A DNA stretch of 64,000 nt, from assembly GCA_963693085.1 (NCBI GenBank), contig OY856409.1:1331458415-1331522414 (forward strand), in the 5' to 3' direction. Both the position numbers and the translations under genes were made by a program. Shown one piece after another: positions 12,501 to 25,239 of this stretch. Each line of letters opens with the position of its first letter. Position 1 is the first letter of the stretch. The notes beneath the pieces are model-generated. The model searched no databases, was not told the DNA's origin, and worked only from the letters and a program-made list of their open reading frames with translations. The DNA is from Alisma plantago-aquatica (lineage: Eukaryota > Streptophyta > Magnoliopsida > Alismatales > Alismataceae).

Positions 12501-14899
12501 TGTAGTCCTATTTTAAGGCTTCACCTTGTGCCTTCTTTCACTTTAATCACATCTAGACATTTTAGACTCCCAAGTTATTTCCTCTAATAATTTGTTTACT
12601 ATCAAAGTTGCTTATGGCTGTTTATTTGGTGTTTTTTTAGGCATTTGAACCATTCATTGTATGTAGAGGAGACAAAAAGGAGGATACCAAGGTTTCTACA
12701 CCCTAGGATGAGCCCTAGACCATCTCCCAACCTTCTACAAATGGTAAAAAATCAATTTGAAGCAATGAAAAACTGGGAAAAGAACTTTGGAGCTAAAAAG
12801 CATAGTTGGGCCCTCAAATAGGCTGAGGTACAATGTGAGGCGGTGGTGGGAGTGCCCCATATCATAGAGAAATTCAAAACTTGAATATTTTATGATAGCT
12901 TGACCACCACGACCATTGTAGATAAAATGGTTGTGGTGATTCAACCCTACCATAGGTCACTGCACCACAGTCGTGGTGATGAGTTTCCACAATGACTAGT
13001 ATTGAACAAAATGGTTGAGTCATCTACCCCCAAAATGACTATGCTGACCACTATGGTCATTCCACCATCCGCACATCATGGTTGTGGGGCCTACCATAGT
13101 CGGCCTTCCAAAACTATATGCAAACCTAACATTTTACCCTATTTCCACCAGCTCATTCCATTCCATCATGACCATCTTCACCCCAACCACCATGGTCATG
13201 GTGGCCAACAGTCTAACCTACCTTTTACACTAAAATTCCTAACTTCCCCCACTTAACCTAGTGCCTCCCTACCACCTATATATACTTGGGTGGTGGATGT
13301 AGAATGAGGTTTTAGCCACTCTTAGCATTAATTTCTACCCTACTTGAGCATACAAGGATATCTTACGTACTCCCACCTACCTCCACTCCATTTCCACCTT
13401 CCCCAACATCAAAACCCTAGTTTTCTAGGGTTTTTACCATCTTCCATTACCATTCCATGCCATCCATCTGCCTTGGAGGGAGAAAGACGTGCTCTAACTG
13501 CTAGGAGGTGAAGAAGGATCAATCTTCCCCAAGTTTCATGGTTGTCTACTCCTCTACTCCTTTTTTCTCCATTTCTTTCATTATGTCTAGCTAAGCCCCT
13601 TAGGTGGGCCATTTTGGGGCTAAAATGTGACTTTCATACCATGTTGGGGGGAAATACCTTATAAACACTATCAATTTGATTTATGATGTCTATCTTCTAT
13701 TTTTATCTTATTTCTTATATGTCTTATTGTGGTTTGCGCCTTAAAACATGGACTGCATATTTATTTGTTCTTGAAATCTTTTAGAGTCATGGAGAGAATG
13801 GTTTTTATGAGGTTATTTCAGGGTTGGTCCTAGGTCCAACTAATGGATCCCTACCTAGAACCCTATCTTTCACAATACATATTCCCTCTCTTACTTCTAG
13901 ATGGAAGACCTAATTAGTTAGTCTAGGAGTACTTAGTTCAATTTCTTAGGAGTTTCCTAAAGGCTAGATGGCAAGTGATGTGAGGTGAAACACCCTCATC
14001 TCCACTTTCCATTCCTACACTTGGATCCCAATTTTCTAATGAACACCCACTCTAAAAACCTAGACTTGCTAGATCCTATTAGAATTTCACCTAAGCCCTA
14101 TTCCAATTATGTGTCATAATGTTGGATAGGGTGTGCAAGGGTGTAGTTCCCCTTCACACACCTTATACCACCCATGGACAACTGGTAGCTTATGGTAATT
14201 CTATATCTTTGTTTGGTTTAACAATTTAGAATGAATAAATAAAATTTGAATGCTATGACCCCCAATCTAGGTTCTAGCCACATTTCCCCAAATGGACCAC
14301 ACCTCATGAACTTTCTTTAAAACCCAATTTACTCTCTTGCTAGTTCATGCTTTCCTAGTTACTTGCTTTAATGGCCTTCTTAGCTAGTTGTTTTTCTCTT
14401 GATAGTTAGGTCTTACTAGTGTAGCCAGTGTCTCTTTGTGCTTGCTTGTGCTAATGTCAACAAGTTAGTGTTAGTCTTAGACTCTTTCTTGCCTTGGTTG
14501 TCAATTGCTGGTCTAGTGTAATGTTAAATCTGCCTTTTCTCTTCTTAGTCTATATTGCTCTCTTTGAACTTAGTTTCTTTTCTTGTTAATTAGAATTAAT
14601 TGTCTAGGGTTAGCTTAGATTTTTCCTCTTTCTTACCTTTAATTTCTTGATTGACCCCTTAGTGTAATCAAACCAAACCGAGATCAAACCCTCAAACCCT
14701 AGACACTTCTTTAGGAACTTAGATTATCTAACTAAGCTATGGTGCCCCCTCTCTCAATGTGGATCGACCCCTAATTTGAAACTTTCCCATACTATAATAC
14801 CATTTGATGTGCTTGAGTGTGAAATATTTTGGTAGATGAATGTGTTAGTTTAGGGATTCATAAATTTTGAAAGATCTCATTCTGTGTGCTAAAGGCACA
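12501..14899 (+). repeat. Solo LTR of the Athila-like family
   Basis: This 2.4 kb block is the reverse-complement counterpart of the 3' LTR at 17549-19973. The start TGTAGTCCTATTTTAAGGC aligns with the TGATACAACCCTATTTTAGGGC start of that LTR. The middle shares the CCACGACC motif cluster, a TATA box and the GGGCTTAGCTAGACAT complement. The end shares CATAAATTTTGAAAGATC. No purine tract precedes it and no primer site follows, so it looks like a solo LTR. Flanks give no convincing 5-bp duplication, so exact edges may be off by some bases. Confidence 0.75.
13276..13285 (+). promoter_or_regulatory. TATA box of the solo LTR
   Basis: CTATATATAC within CACCTATATATAC. The same sequence is found at the matching place in the 3' LTR (19051-19060, - strand), which supports it as the conserved LTR promoter. 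Confidence 0.6.
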
Positions 14900-17029
14900 T
14901 CTAATAAAAATTCAATTGGTTAGGTGTACTTAGGGCAGAATGCACCAACATTATGGTTGGACACTGTAGAAGAAGGGTTGACTATGGTGGTCTATATTTA
15001 GGAGGACATTGTAGGGAATGAGCATGATACTCGTGTGTTCATCATAGATATTGTGGAGATATTTAGTTATGTTTGGCTAAATACAAACATGATAGGACTT
15101 TTGAGATGGACATATCTATGCATATCTAATTTGTTTATATACGTGAAAACATATGTTGAATTATTTTTAATATATTAATCCATACATATGCTTTACATAT
15201 ACTTATATACATTGAGTGCACAGTTCAAATTAACTAATATGGAATTTCTATTTCCATCATGGATTATTTGTGTAGATAGAGTCCAAAGTTTTTTAAGAGA
15301 TTACTTCTCTACCACATTTAAATATTTTGGTATTATAGGAAAGAACATGATTATATATATTTTCATGTTAGGAAAGTTTTGGGCTCTTTGCTTACAATAT
15401 TGACTTAAGAATTACATTTCATTGTGGAATTTGAGTTTTGTTTTGTTTTCCTTCTTTTCAGTCAGTAATAAGCATTGGGAGTTGTTGATAATAGTCTCTT
15501 AGATGTTATATGTGTATTATCTTGATCCTTTGGGTAGAAAAATAGGTAGTGGGCGACACTAAACGAAAGTGACAATTGCAGAGTAAGAAAATGCTTTTAT
15601 AAGTAAACATATATTAATGGATGTATCATTACCTAATTATTTACTAATTCAAGTCAATGTATAACTTTAACTTATAGGGGTATAAAAGAATTTAGACATT
15701 CTGGAGGAGAGGTAGATAAAAAAGGAAATGAATATCTTGGAATAATGTTAATGTATTTGTCTGACTTCAGTGTATATATATTCCAACAATGCTGACTTTC
15801 TATTTATTAACATTTCATAGAACTATAAATTTATAGTGTCGTGTACAAGATAATAATTGGACATGCAGATACTACATGATGTGGTATATGGACCTGATTG
15901 TCAAATAATCGACACTAGACATCCATCATTTGAAAAGGTAATTTTATACAGTCTTGAATCGCAAGTAAATAGTCTCATTTGATAATATAATAAATTCAAA
16001 TAAAACTTGTATTACTTCATTCTCTTTGTATATGTTTGACACAACAAAGACCTATACAAAATAAGAGTTGGATGAGATAAGAGAAGAGTGGGCATAATCA
16101 TTCATTAAGGAAGTCAAGTTTTCATTTGATTGTGATAATATATGATATTTCTTAAACTTTGATGTCATGATTTATATATAATGTGATGCTAATGACTTTT
16201 TGCAACTTTAAAATTGATGCAAGTGAATCATTAGTGCATATGTGAATTATGTGTATATACATGCATATGTGTGTGAATGAAGAAGATAAATGAATATTAT
16301 TAGAATTGTATTTGTAGATGTGGATGAGATTGGAATTACATGTGTGTTTTCTGAATTGTATGTGTGCATATGTGTATGAGAATGGAATGAAGTGTGGCCG
16401 AGAATGGAATTGCATGTGTGTGAATAAATTGTTTTGATGTGAACTCTTTTATGTGTTTGTTATTACAAGTTTTGTAGGTACTTATTCCCTATTGTTAAGT
16501 TGAATACATGATGGATGGTTCTACATCCTGCTGAATAGATGAATAGTAGGTCTACATACCTATTTTAGAAAAAACCCAAACATGCAACATAAACTGTCCT
16601 AAAAAAATGATGATGAAGATCTGGTGTTATTAGTTTTCTGAATAAAACTGATGACACATCTATCCTTATTAGTAAATGTTTAATGGATAAGAAATTTCAT
16701 CAACATTTTTTTAAGGAACTAATGTTGTAGATTGTTCTTCAATGTCATCTTATTTATTCCGATGGCCAACTATAATCCAAGAACTTTTTTATAACTATTG
16801 TTGACATCATATTATGTTATCAATTTCTTTAGGACCAACCAACAATAAATGGCTTGTTATGTCAGTTTTGCATTTCATAGGAATTGACACTAGATCCATT
16901 TCTTTGGTTGTCTCTTATCCTAGAAATTGACAAAAAAATCCTTAGTTGTAGTGCCTCTCACTTAAGTGTCAGTTCATTACTAATGTCAAATGTTTAAAAT
17001 AATTGATGCTTCATACGGTATTTATACTA

Positions 17030-17030
<1 letters not shown>
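14900..17030. other. Unrecognised AT-rich DNA
   Basis: About 2.1 kb without long reading frames, recognisable protein motifs or structured repeats. Short frames on either strand do not resemble a known family. Probably old, decayed repeat sequence. Confidence 0.4.

Positions 17031-17097
<67 letters not shown>
17031..17097. repeat. (TA)n microsatellite
   Basis: An uninterrupted run of about 33 TA units, abutting the left end of the MITE that follows. Confidence 0.95.
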
Positions 17098-17099
<2 letters not shown>

Positions 17100-17507
17100 C
17101 AACGATCCAGTGAGAAACATATCTTGGAGAGAGCATGAGAGGCATTTGAATAACATTCTATAGTGATCAAATCTTAGTAATTGAACCGTATGTATTAAAA
17201 ATATATGTTGTTATTTACCTTCCAATAAAATTTCATCATCATACGACTTGTATTACATCCAAAATAAGCAAATACTTTTCAATGCTCAATATTGAGTTTC
17301 AGGCTGACCGTTGGATGTAAAATATGTATATTGTACATATGGACATGTAAATAAAATCTGATAACAATTATTTTTTGTATGAATGTAGATGAAATTATGT
17401 TCTTACCATCCATAAGGTTGGATATTAAAAACAACATATAAGTTTATATTTATTCAAATGCCTCTCATGCTCTCACTGTAGCATGTTTCTCACTAGATCG
17501 CTACCCT
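17098..17507. mobile_element. MITE with 50-bp imperfect terminal inverted repeats
   Basis: The arm at 17103-17152 (CGATCCAGTGAGAAACAT to GCATGAGAGGCATTTGAATA) is inverted at 17451-17500, about 42 of 50 bases matching. The interior is AT-rich and non-coding. The element sits between TA tracts, which suggests a TA-rich target. Confidence 0.75.
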
Positions 17508-17535
17508 ATATATATATAGGGTAGCGATCTAGTGA
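17490..17535. repeat. 46-bp perfect palindrome at a MITE junction
   Basis: TCACTAGATCGCTACCC, then TATATATATA-type centre, then GGGTAGCGATCTAGTGA: both halves match base for base. It is best read as the right end of the MITE facing a second copy of the same end (17513-17545), which is itself cut by the Athila-like LTR starting at 17549. Confidence 0.8.
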
Positions 17536-17548
17536 AATAGATCATTGG

Positions 17549-19973
17549 TGTGATTTTCCACACATGTGTGATCTTTCAAATTTATAAGTCCCCAAACAAG
17601 GTTCACTCACAACACTAAAATATGCTCCCGCAAGCACATGGGGTCATGTTATAGTATAGATGAGAGGCAACCAAAGGGGGTCGATCCACAGGGAGAGAGG
17701 GGGCACTGGAGCTAAGTTAGCATTTGTTATGTTCCTAAAGCAGAGACTAGGGTTGAAGGGTTTAAAATTGGGTTTGGTTTGATTACACTAAACATGCAAG
17801 AAAGTAAAGGCAATATGAAAGAAAGATTACCAAAAACTGTAGATTACCCTAAGCAAGCTAGGTCTAAGGGACTATATTAAGCAATCAACTAAACAAGAGA
17901 AAGATGATCTACACTATTATAGCAAGGCAATTAGCAACTAAGAAATGCTAGAGCAAGCAAGAATCTAGGTTAACCCTAATTAATAAGACTAAGCAATTGA
18001 CTATAGTCAATAAAGGCAATTTAGCTAAACTAGCATTAACAAGATAAGATGGCAAATTAGGTTTAAAGAAATATGATTGAATAGGTGGGCCGCCTGGGAA
18101 TGTGATTTGATATTAGTTGGGGGAGGGTCAACATAGCATGCAAATCTCACATTTCAATCTAGATTACCAAACCAAACAATAAGGCAAGTGCTATTAGAAT
18201 ATACCCTATACTACTAGTTGGAGAACTAGGGTTAGGTGTAATTTCAAAAGGACTTGGCAAGTATAGGTTTCTAGGGTAAGTGGTATTAGTACAATTGAGA
18301 TCCAAGGGTAGGAATGGGAGTAGAGATGAGGGTATTTCACCTCATGTTACTTTCCATCTAACCTTTAGGAAGCTCTAGGAAATTGCACTAATCACACTTA
18401 CACTAGCTACTTAGATCTCACGCTCACTTGTAGAAGAAGGGAGATGTATGTAGGAACAAAGGGGGCTAGCTAGGGATCCACTAATTGGACCTAGGAGCCA
18501 TTCATAAGATTTCCACATACATTCCAATTTCCCCTAGAAGCTAAGCATCATTAAGCATCACAAAACAAGCAATTTATGTTTAAAAGCACAATATACATGC
18601 AAGATAATGGGAAATGCGATAGAAGTAAGTGGCAATCATCATAGAATGAAATTATGTTCATTACAAGTTATTTCGCCCCAACATTGTATCAAAGTGACAT
18701 TTTAACCCCAAACAACCCACCACTAGGGGCTTAGCTAGACATGCTCAAAGAAAAGATAAAATAAATGAGAAGAAGGGGATAGGAATCCATGGAGGTCAAA
18801 GTATATCCTCCTTCTTCATCTCCTAGCTACTGTAGGGCGATCTCCCTCCTTCAAGGTGGATGATGGGCATGGAAATGAAGGGGATTATGGTAGAAAGCCT
18901 AGGGAACTAGGTTTCTATGGTGGAAATGAGGTGGAGATGGTGGGTGGAGAACATAAATACAAGGAGAGTGTAATGAATGCTCAAGAGTGGGTGGAGAGGA
19001 GTAATGGTAGCTAAGGGAGTCTAGCCTTCGTGCTATGGTTGTCGACTATGTATATATAGGTGGTGGGGAAGCACTAGGGTAAGTAGGGGCAAACTGGGAA
19101 AATTAGTAGTGAAAATGGGTAGGTCTAGGTGGCCACCATGGCTGTGGTGGGGGTTGCATGGAATGGTCGTGGGTGGTGGAATGGCCGAGTTGATGGGTGG
19201 AGTTGAAATGGTAAATGTGTCTGGTGGCCACAGTCGTGGTGGGTAGATAGTACCACGGTCGTGTGGGTTACCACGACCATGTTGGAGGAGGAGGCAATGG
19301 GCAAGGCCGCTTTGTGGTCATTGTGCCTTTGGCCCGCCAAGCATGGGGAGAACCACGGGCAAGGTGGCCTTTAAGGGCCACGATCATGCTAACGGCCACA
19401 ACCATGGTCATTCAAGTGTAAATTAGACCAATTCCCTGTTGATTTTTTGGGAGCTTCATGCATAAATCACCACGGGAGTGTTGATGACCACGAGTGAGGT
19501 GGAAGGTGTTGGCCATGACCGTTCTAGGGGCCCTGGTCGTGGGGTCTTCAGTGACCACAACCATTGTGATGACCACAGTCGTGGTCATTCATGTGTAAAT
19601 TGAGCACATTCCATGTGACTTTTGGAGCATAATTCCCATGACCTTGGTGATGTACCACAGCTGTTTTGGGGATTTTTGGTGCTAATATCTACTTCATCTA
19701 GCCTCCTTTTGCTTTGAATTGCTCTTGTGCATCCAAGGAAAGCTCAGGGAAGAGATAGGTCCACTATTGGGGTGTAATACCCCATAGACATTCTTCATCT
19801 CTCTTCCATGCCTCAATGCATGCATAAGTGCCCTAAAATACACACACAAAGGAGGCATAAGTGCATTTGGCATAAAAGATAATATTGGAGGGAATAACTT
19901 GTAATCTATACTGTTTTGATGCGATTATCATGCAAAAAGACACAGGATGAAGCCCTAAAATAGGGTTGTATCA
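17549..19973 (-). repeat. 3' LTR of the Athila-like element (2.4 kb)
   Basis: On the - strand it begins TGATACAACCCTATTTTAGGG directly after the purine tract and ends GGAAAATCACA at 17549. U3 carries a cluster of CCACGACCATGG-like motifs (about 19120-19670). It matches 30001-31195 and, inverted, 12501-14899. Confidence 0.9.
19051..19060 (-). promoter_or_regulatory. TATA box in the 3' LTR
   Basis: CACCTATATATACATAG on the - strand, conserved at the equivalent position of the solo LTR (13276-13285). Confidence 0.6.
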
Positions 19974-19990
19974 CCACCCCAAACTTAAAA
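19974..19990 (-). other. Polypurine tract of the Athila-like element
   Basis: On the - strand TTTTAAGTTTGGGGTGG lies immediately before the 3' LTR. A related tract occurs at about 44890 (plus-strand CCACCCCAACCTTAAAAC), showing common ancestry of these families. Confidence 0.8.
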
Positions 19991-21349
19991 CATACTTGTC
20001 CTCAAGTATGCTCCAACTTAATCTCCCTACTCTATTTCTTTCAATTAAACAAGAATGATAAAATAGATTGCAATAGATAATTATTGACTAAATGGTCTTA
20101 GATGTGACAAAGTGCATGTGTTCCACCTCTCTCCTCTCCACTTTCACAAACCAATTATGAAAAGAGCAATGAACGTACAAACTTCAAATATAGAGAATAG
20201 AATACACAAGCTTTCCATATCTCCTTCATGCATTTTCCGGTAAACCATTTCATGTTGGCATTAATCAATGATGACTAGGAGTGTTGTTCACTTTCATGCA
20301 TTCAATCTTATGTCTCAAACCACACCAAATGACCCACATGGCTGTAGAAAGGGTAAAGTGAGCTAGATTTGATGTTTTCTAGTTCAATGGGTATGAAAAT
20401 GGAAGAAAGGATTGCGGTAAGATTTTGGAGTGCTTTTACACACTCATATTTTCTTTATTTAGATGCTCTTAAATAGGAGCATCTTTTTATTTTATTTTTG
20501 CTTTTTCTTTTCTTCTTTTCTTTCTTTTTTCCCTTGGTGTAGGTAGGGCATATGGTGGATAGAGTGAAGAGGGGAGATGTGGATATGGCCACCCTAAGAT
20601 TTTGGAGGTGGCCAAGGCTAAATATGTGCACTAAGGCATCCTTTCATGAGGCGGAGAGATATGAAGATGGTGAAAGAAGAGTCAGGTCAAAGAGGGGTCA
20701 TTGGTGTAGTCCTCAACATAAAATCTCCTACATGAAAACTAATCCAACTCTTTATTAAATGATGTCATACCACATGATTGAACAACATGAGATTCACATT
20801 TATATCCTATGATTCCATAGGCTCTAAGTGTTCATAGGTTGCTCAATTCACAATTCAACCAAGACATTCACAAACTTTAGAGAGGTGATGCACATGTAAA
20901 AAGTCAACAATTAAGACCATATAGCAATAAACTCTAAAAATGTGCCATGCATTTGTCAAAGATCAACATTTTTACCGCAAAAAAGGAGATAAAGTTAGAA
21001 CATTCTTTTAGGCAAGAACATCCCAGTTTGGGCAAAATTGGCCAAAATGGTGCCAATTTGCAATCAATCACATCTAAACCTACATTTAGGGAATTTAAAG
21101 CATAAAATAGCAAATCCTAATTTAAAATATACAAAAATTATGAAAATCTACATGGAAATGTAATGCATGACATGGAAGAGCAAAAAGAGATTTTTTTTTG
21201 AAAAATATGTAAAAATGCATGAAATTAAACTACATGTATGCATGAATGCTAACAACAAGAAATCTACACTAACAAGAGTAAAATAAAGAAATTCCCAAAA
21301 TCAGGTAGGACCGGTGCAAACAAAATGAGTGATAAAGATAGGGTGGTGC
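19991..21349. other. Non-coding region between env-like ORF and PPT
   Basis: No coding signal. It contains CCTCAAGTATGCTCC near the purine tract and a T-rich tract (20430-20530). A second, PPT-like CCACCCCAAACTTTTGAA occurs at about 21360, which may be a duplicated 3' end. Confidence 0.5.
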
Positions 21350-23630
21350 AAATCTCCCTACCACCCCAAACTTTTGAATCATGTTGTCCTCAGCATGAAA
21401 CTCAAGTTTAGGGATAGTAGGGTGAAGATCATGTCTGGTGTTGCTAATCAAATTGTAGGTTTCCCTGCTGTGACTGATCAGGATGCTCCAGCTAATGTTA
21501 TTGAGGAGGTGGAGGTCCTGGACGAGCTGGAGGGAACTGGTAAAAATGGCCCCAATATGCGTCCTGAGGGGGAGCGTAGGCCTCCTGATATCCCAAAATA
21601 CCACCCCAAAAGTCTTCACCCCATTCGAGGTTTCACTGTGCCTACGCATGGTGGTAATGTTATAAGTGGTTGACCTATTGATTCATTTGTTGTTGGTCCT
21701 GCCACATGTACTGCTGGATGAGCTGCATGTCTTGTTGTGTCTTTTGGATGCCTTCAAGATATTCATGGATGGATGACATATCATATGCATTCACTGAAGG
21801 ATCCTGCAGTTGGGATGTCGCTTCATCCCTTCTTCTCACCCTTTGTGGTTGTCCTCTTTGTTCTCCTCCCTCTGATTCTTACTATTGTGCATTTGATTCT
21901 GCCACTTCTTATTATGCAATAGTGGGTTGAAGTTTTCCCCAGGGTTGGCTTTCTCCCCTCACCATATCTCTTTGCGAAATAAGTCAGACGGCCCCATGAG
22001 AGAGAGGAGTAGGCTAGCATGATAAGGAAGCTCAAAAGTTGTTGATTCCATGGATTTCACATTGTATATCAACCTCTTGTTTTTTATCGTGACCATCTGA
22101 GAGCGAACAAGATACTTCAAATCGACAAACTGAGCTCATTCTGCGTCTTTAAGACCACTAACATCAAATCCTAGGGCTATGGAGATTAAGGTCACAATCC
22201 CTCCTATAACAAATGGAGTTTTGCTTCTGAAAGGGATTGTCCTCATGTGATCTATCAAAAGTGACCCTATGTTAACTTGTTATGCATTCCATGTAAAACC
22301 AAGAGGTCTTTTTGTGAAATGCTGCCTTGATTATCAAACCTCCCCACAATTGTGTTGGCAAGGACCTTCTGTACATATCTGAACAAGGGGTTGTTGATCA
22401 ACATTGTCTTTGATTTTCCAGCTGTGTACCCTGGTGTCCCAATCAAACTGTACCAGAATTTGTTGAAGTCAAGTCAACCTCTCTCTCAATTAAGCCATCA
22501 CTCATTTTGTTGGCTTCTTTGGGATCCTTTGCAAAGATGCAGTTCAGCTCAGAAGCAGTTAATGTATGTACTTTGTTGAACATTGTAAACTTGATGGCTT
22601 CCTCCCCTTTGACCTTGACCTTCTCTAGCGTGGTGAAGAACTTATGAATCAACTCCATGTATGTGGATTGTGTCGTGAAAAACACCTTCCACAAACAGAT
22701 TTGCTTCAGCTTCCTTTACACCTCTACTTTGATTCCCATGTCTTCAATTACCTTCTCACACCCATATATTGTGGAGATAACTCTCCTAGGCATGCACTCG
22801 GGGTAGATAGGTGTGATCTACATCTTCCTATGACCTCTGCCATTTGACGTTCCCTCGGGAGCCTTGCCAAACCCTTTCAGTCTGTCTGCCTCCAAGTATG
22901 CCAAAGTGTCCTCTAGCTCAAAATCCATCTCCTCCTCAACAGTTTCATCATTGTCTTCCTCAACCTGGTAGGATCTTGACCTCGAGTTTGTGTCAAGGTT
23001 TAGTGGTACCCATTGCTCAAGGTATCACCGTGGGTGATCCTCCTCTTCAATCATCAATTGTCACCTTGCTTGCGGTTGCTGTTGTGGTCTCTCCCCCAAT
23101 GAGGAGGTAGAGTGACATGCTGGCGTTGTTCTTGGTGGTAGTCCTGATGAAGATGGGGCTACAACCCCCTTGCCCCACTTTTGGCAGGTTGTGATCTCTG
23201 GGTCAACCTTGTCAATCATATCATCGAGGAGAACCTCTGATGCTTCCTCCTCATCCTCTTCCTATATGTCCAATCCATGATGTGGTTTTTGTCTGACGAC
23301 CGGGTGTGGGATGCACTCATAGACGTCGAGCGGTGGAGCAATTGGGAAATGGAGTTTGATGGTGATGGGGCGTGGGATGGCACAGAGACTTGGGAAGAGG
23401 CTCTCTTAGTGCACACCTTGCCCCTGGTGATCATCTTAAAGCTTCTTTGAGCCCCCTTCTTCACATCCTTGGTAATTCCCTTCATTGTGTTGGTATGGTG
23501 GTGGTGGTATGGTTGTGATTTTTTGATTTTTTTGGAGGAGGCCAAATGGAGGTCGATTGATGGGTGGAATAGGCTATGATAGTTGCTTGGATAGTGGAGG
23601 ATGGATTGGTTGAAGGTTTTGGGCAAAAAT
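21350..23630 (-). pseudogene. Third ORF (Athila env-like/ORF3 type), broken
   Basis: Between integrase and the 3' LTR, the - strand encodes pieces of the protein found at this place in Athila elements. The N-terminal part (about 23230-23490) is basic and Ser/Thr/Pro-rich. The centre (22330-22694) holds MELIHKFFTTLEKV, TASELNCIF, FWYSLIGTPGYTAGKSK and NNPLFRYVQKVLANTIVGRF. This continues, after a one-base frameshift near 22285, into TIPFRSKTPFVIGGIVTLIS. A Gln-rich C-terminal part (IQKTQQDMQLIQQYM) lies near 21700-21760. In the family the protein is of unknown function; an envelope-like role has been proposed for some members. Stops and frameshifts rule out a functional product here. Confidence 0.7.
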
Positions 23631-23769
23631 TGGTGGATTTTGGTTAGTTTTTGTATGGGGGAAGATGTAGGTGAGGTAGAGAATGAAAATGGAGATGATG
23701 ACTAGATTGGTGGAGGTTTTGAGGTGGAAACAGTAGAGGGAGAGGCAGTGTAGGTGTAGAAAGTGATTG

Positions 23770-24450
23770 GAGGTCGATTTGTTGGAGGATTTGGGCTGGA
23801 GATGCAAGATTGGAGGTGTTGGGGGTGGATCATGTAGCCACAGCCGTTCTGGGAGTCGAGCAAATGAGTTAAGAAGTGAAGAGGGTCGTGGTGTTTTGTG
23901 GGGTTTAAGTGAAAAAAATAGGTGGGGTCAGGTCCTCCTATGGTCGTGGTGGGTCACCACAGTTGTGGTGGGGGTTTGGAAACACGGCCATGGTGGGTGC
24001 CACGATCATGGTGGATGGTGGAGATGGGTGTAGGTTGACCCTCACCATAGTTGTAGTGTGCTTCTCTTACCTCATCCATGGTGGTCACCACGGCTGTGGC
24101 CATTCATGTATTAAATCACCTCCATCCTTATAACTCCTTCAAATTTTTACACTTAAATCACCACAGATGTGGTGGTCACCACGGATGTGTTTTCTTCATG
24201 TTACCACTACCGTGGTGATGGCCACGGCCATGTTGTCCAACATGGGCCACGATCATTTTGAGCTCCATGACCGTGGCCAATCCTTCACAAAATTGGGCAT
24301 GTTGCTATAACTTTCTTGAGATTTTGCAATTAAATCACCACGACCATTTTGATCACCATGGCTGTGGTGGTTCTTCATTCCGTACTTTATCAATTCAAAA
24401 TCGAAAATTTTGATATCTTTGTAAAAAAAATTATTCTTTGCCACATTTCA
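23770..24450. repeat. CCACGACCATGGTGG-type motif cluster in the pol/env spacer
   Basis: About a dozen variants of the near-palindrome CCACGACCATGGTGGTCACC occur here, the same motif family as in the LTR U3 (12900-13210 and 19120-19670). It is non-coding. Either an LTR fragment was copied into the spacer or the motif has a role in both places. Confidence 0.6.
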
Positions 24451-24739
24451 ACTTAAACAACCATGTCTTGTCCTCTCTATCTCTCTCATAAACCTGTTAC
24501 CTATATCTCATCAAAACTCAAACAAAAACTATCAAGCACAAGTGTGTGTGTTTATTTTGTGGAAAAGAAAACAAAAGTATCAAAAAATGAAGGTTGGGTG
24601 AAAAAGTCCCCCAACCTAGGTGGGTTGCCTCCCACTAGCACTAAAATTTTACACCTTCAGTCGGGCTTATTGATTCTAGAACTTGATCATCCTCATGAAA
24701 CCTTTAAAGCATCTTTGAAGTAAATATCTCTCTCATGTG

Positions 24740-25200
24740 CATTCAAGCACATATCCTCATCAAGTTGTTTGGACCTACTTCCACAACTTCTTTCAATCTT
24801 TGACCATTCACATTAAATTCTTTCACTCCTTCTTTCTAACAAATCAACACAACCCTGGATGGGTATACCTTTTTTATTAGATAAGATCCTTTCCATCTAG
24901 ATCGGAGTTTTCTGAGAAATAACGTCATCCTTGAGTTATACATACATACCCATTTTCCAGGCTCAAAGTCTTTCCTTTTGATCAACCTATCATGTAGAAA
25001 CTTTGTTCTCTTCTTGTAGCATTTCAAAATTTCATAAGCTTCATGTTGCATCTCCTCTAATTCATTAAGATGCAACTTCCTCTTCATCCCAACATTCCCT
25101 CCATCAAATTCCATAGCTTTCAAAGCCCTTCATTAAAATGCAACTTCCTCTTCATCCCAACATTCCCTCCATCAAAGTCCATAGCTTTCAAAGCCCACAA
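24740..25200 (-). pseudogene. Integrase C-terminal region and pol tail
   Basis: The frame reads LNELEEMQHEAYEILKCYK, then RLIKRKDFEPGKWV and LRSRWKGSYLIKKVYPS. These match the end of Ty3/gypsy integrase, which contacts DNA. It is followed by a tail with FNVNGQRLKEVVE near 24810. A 68-bp tandem duplication (25061-25196) shifts the frame between this part and the catalytic core. Confidence 0.8.
25061..25196. repeat. 68-bp tandem duplication inside integrase
   Basis: 25061-25128 and 25129-25196 are nearly identical (TTCATTAAGATGCAACTTCC start, AAAGCCC end; about two differences). Because 68 is not a multiple of three, it breaks the frame. Confidence 0.9.
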
Positions 25201-25239
25201 TGCCCTATGTTTAATCTCAATCGGTAGATGGCAGCCTTT

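Noticed and set aside
15880..16150. Possible exons of a transposase or PMD-like gene
   Set aside because: Short peptides looked suggestive but no ordered motif set or splice pattern could be found.
23767..24133. Gly/Trp/Val-rich plus-strand ORFs
   Set aside because: They arise from the GTGGTGG motif cluster and have no counterpart in a known family.
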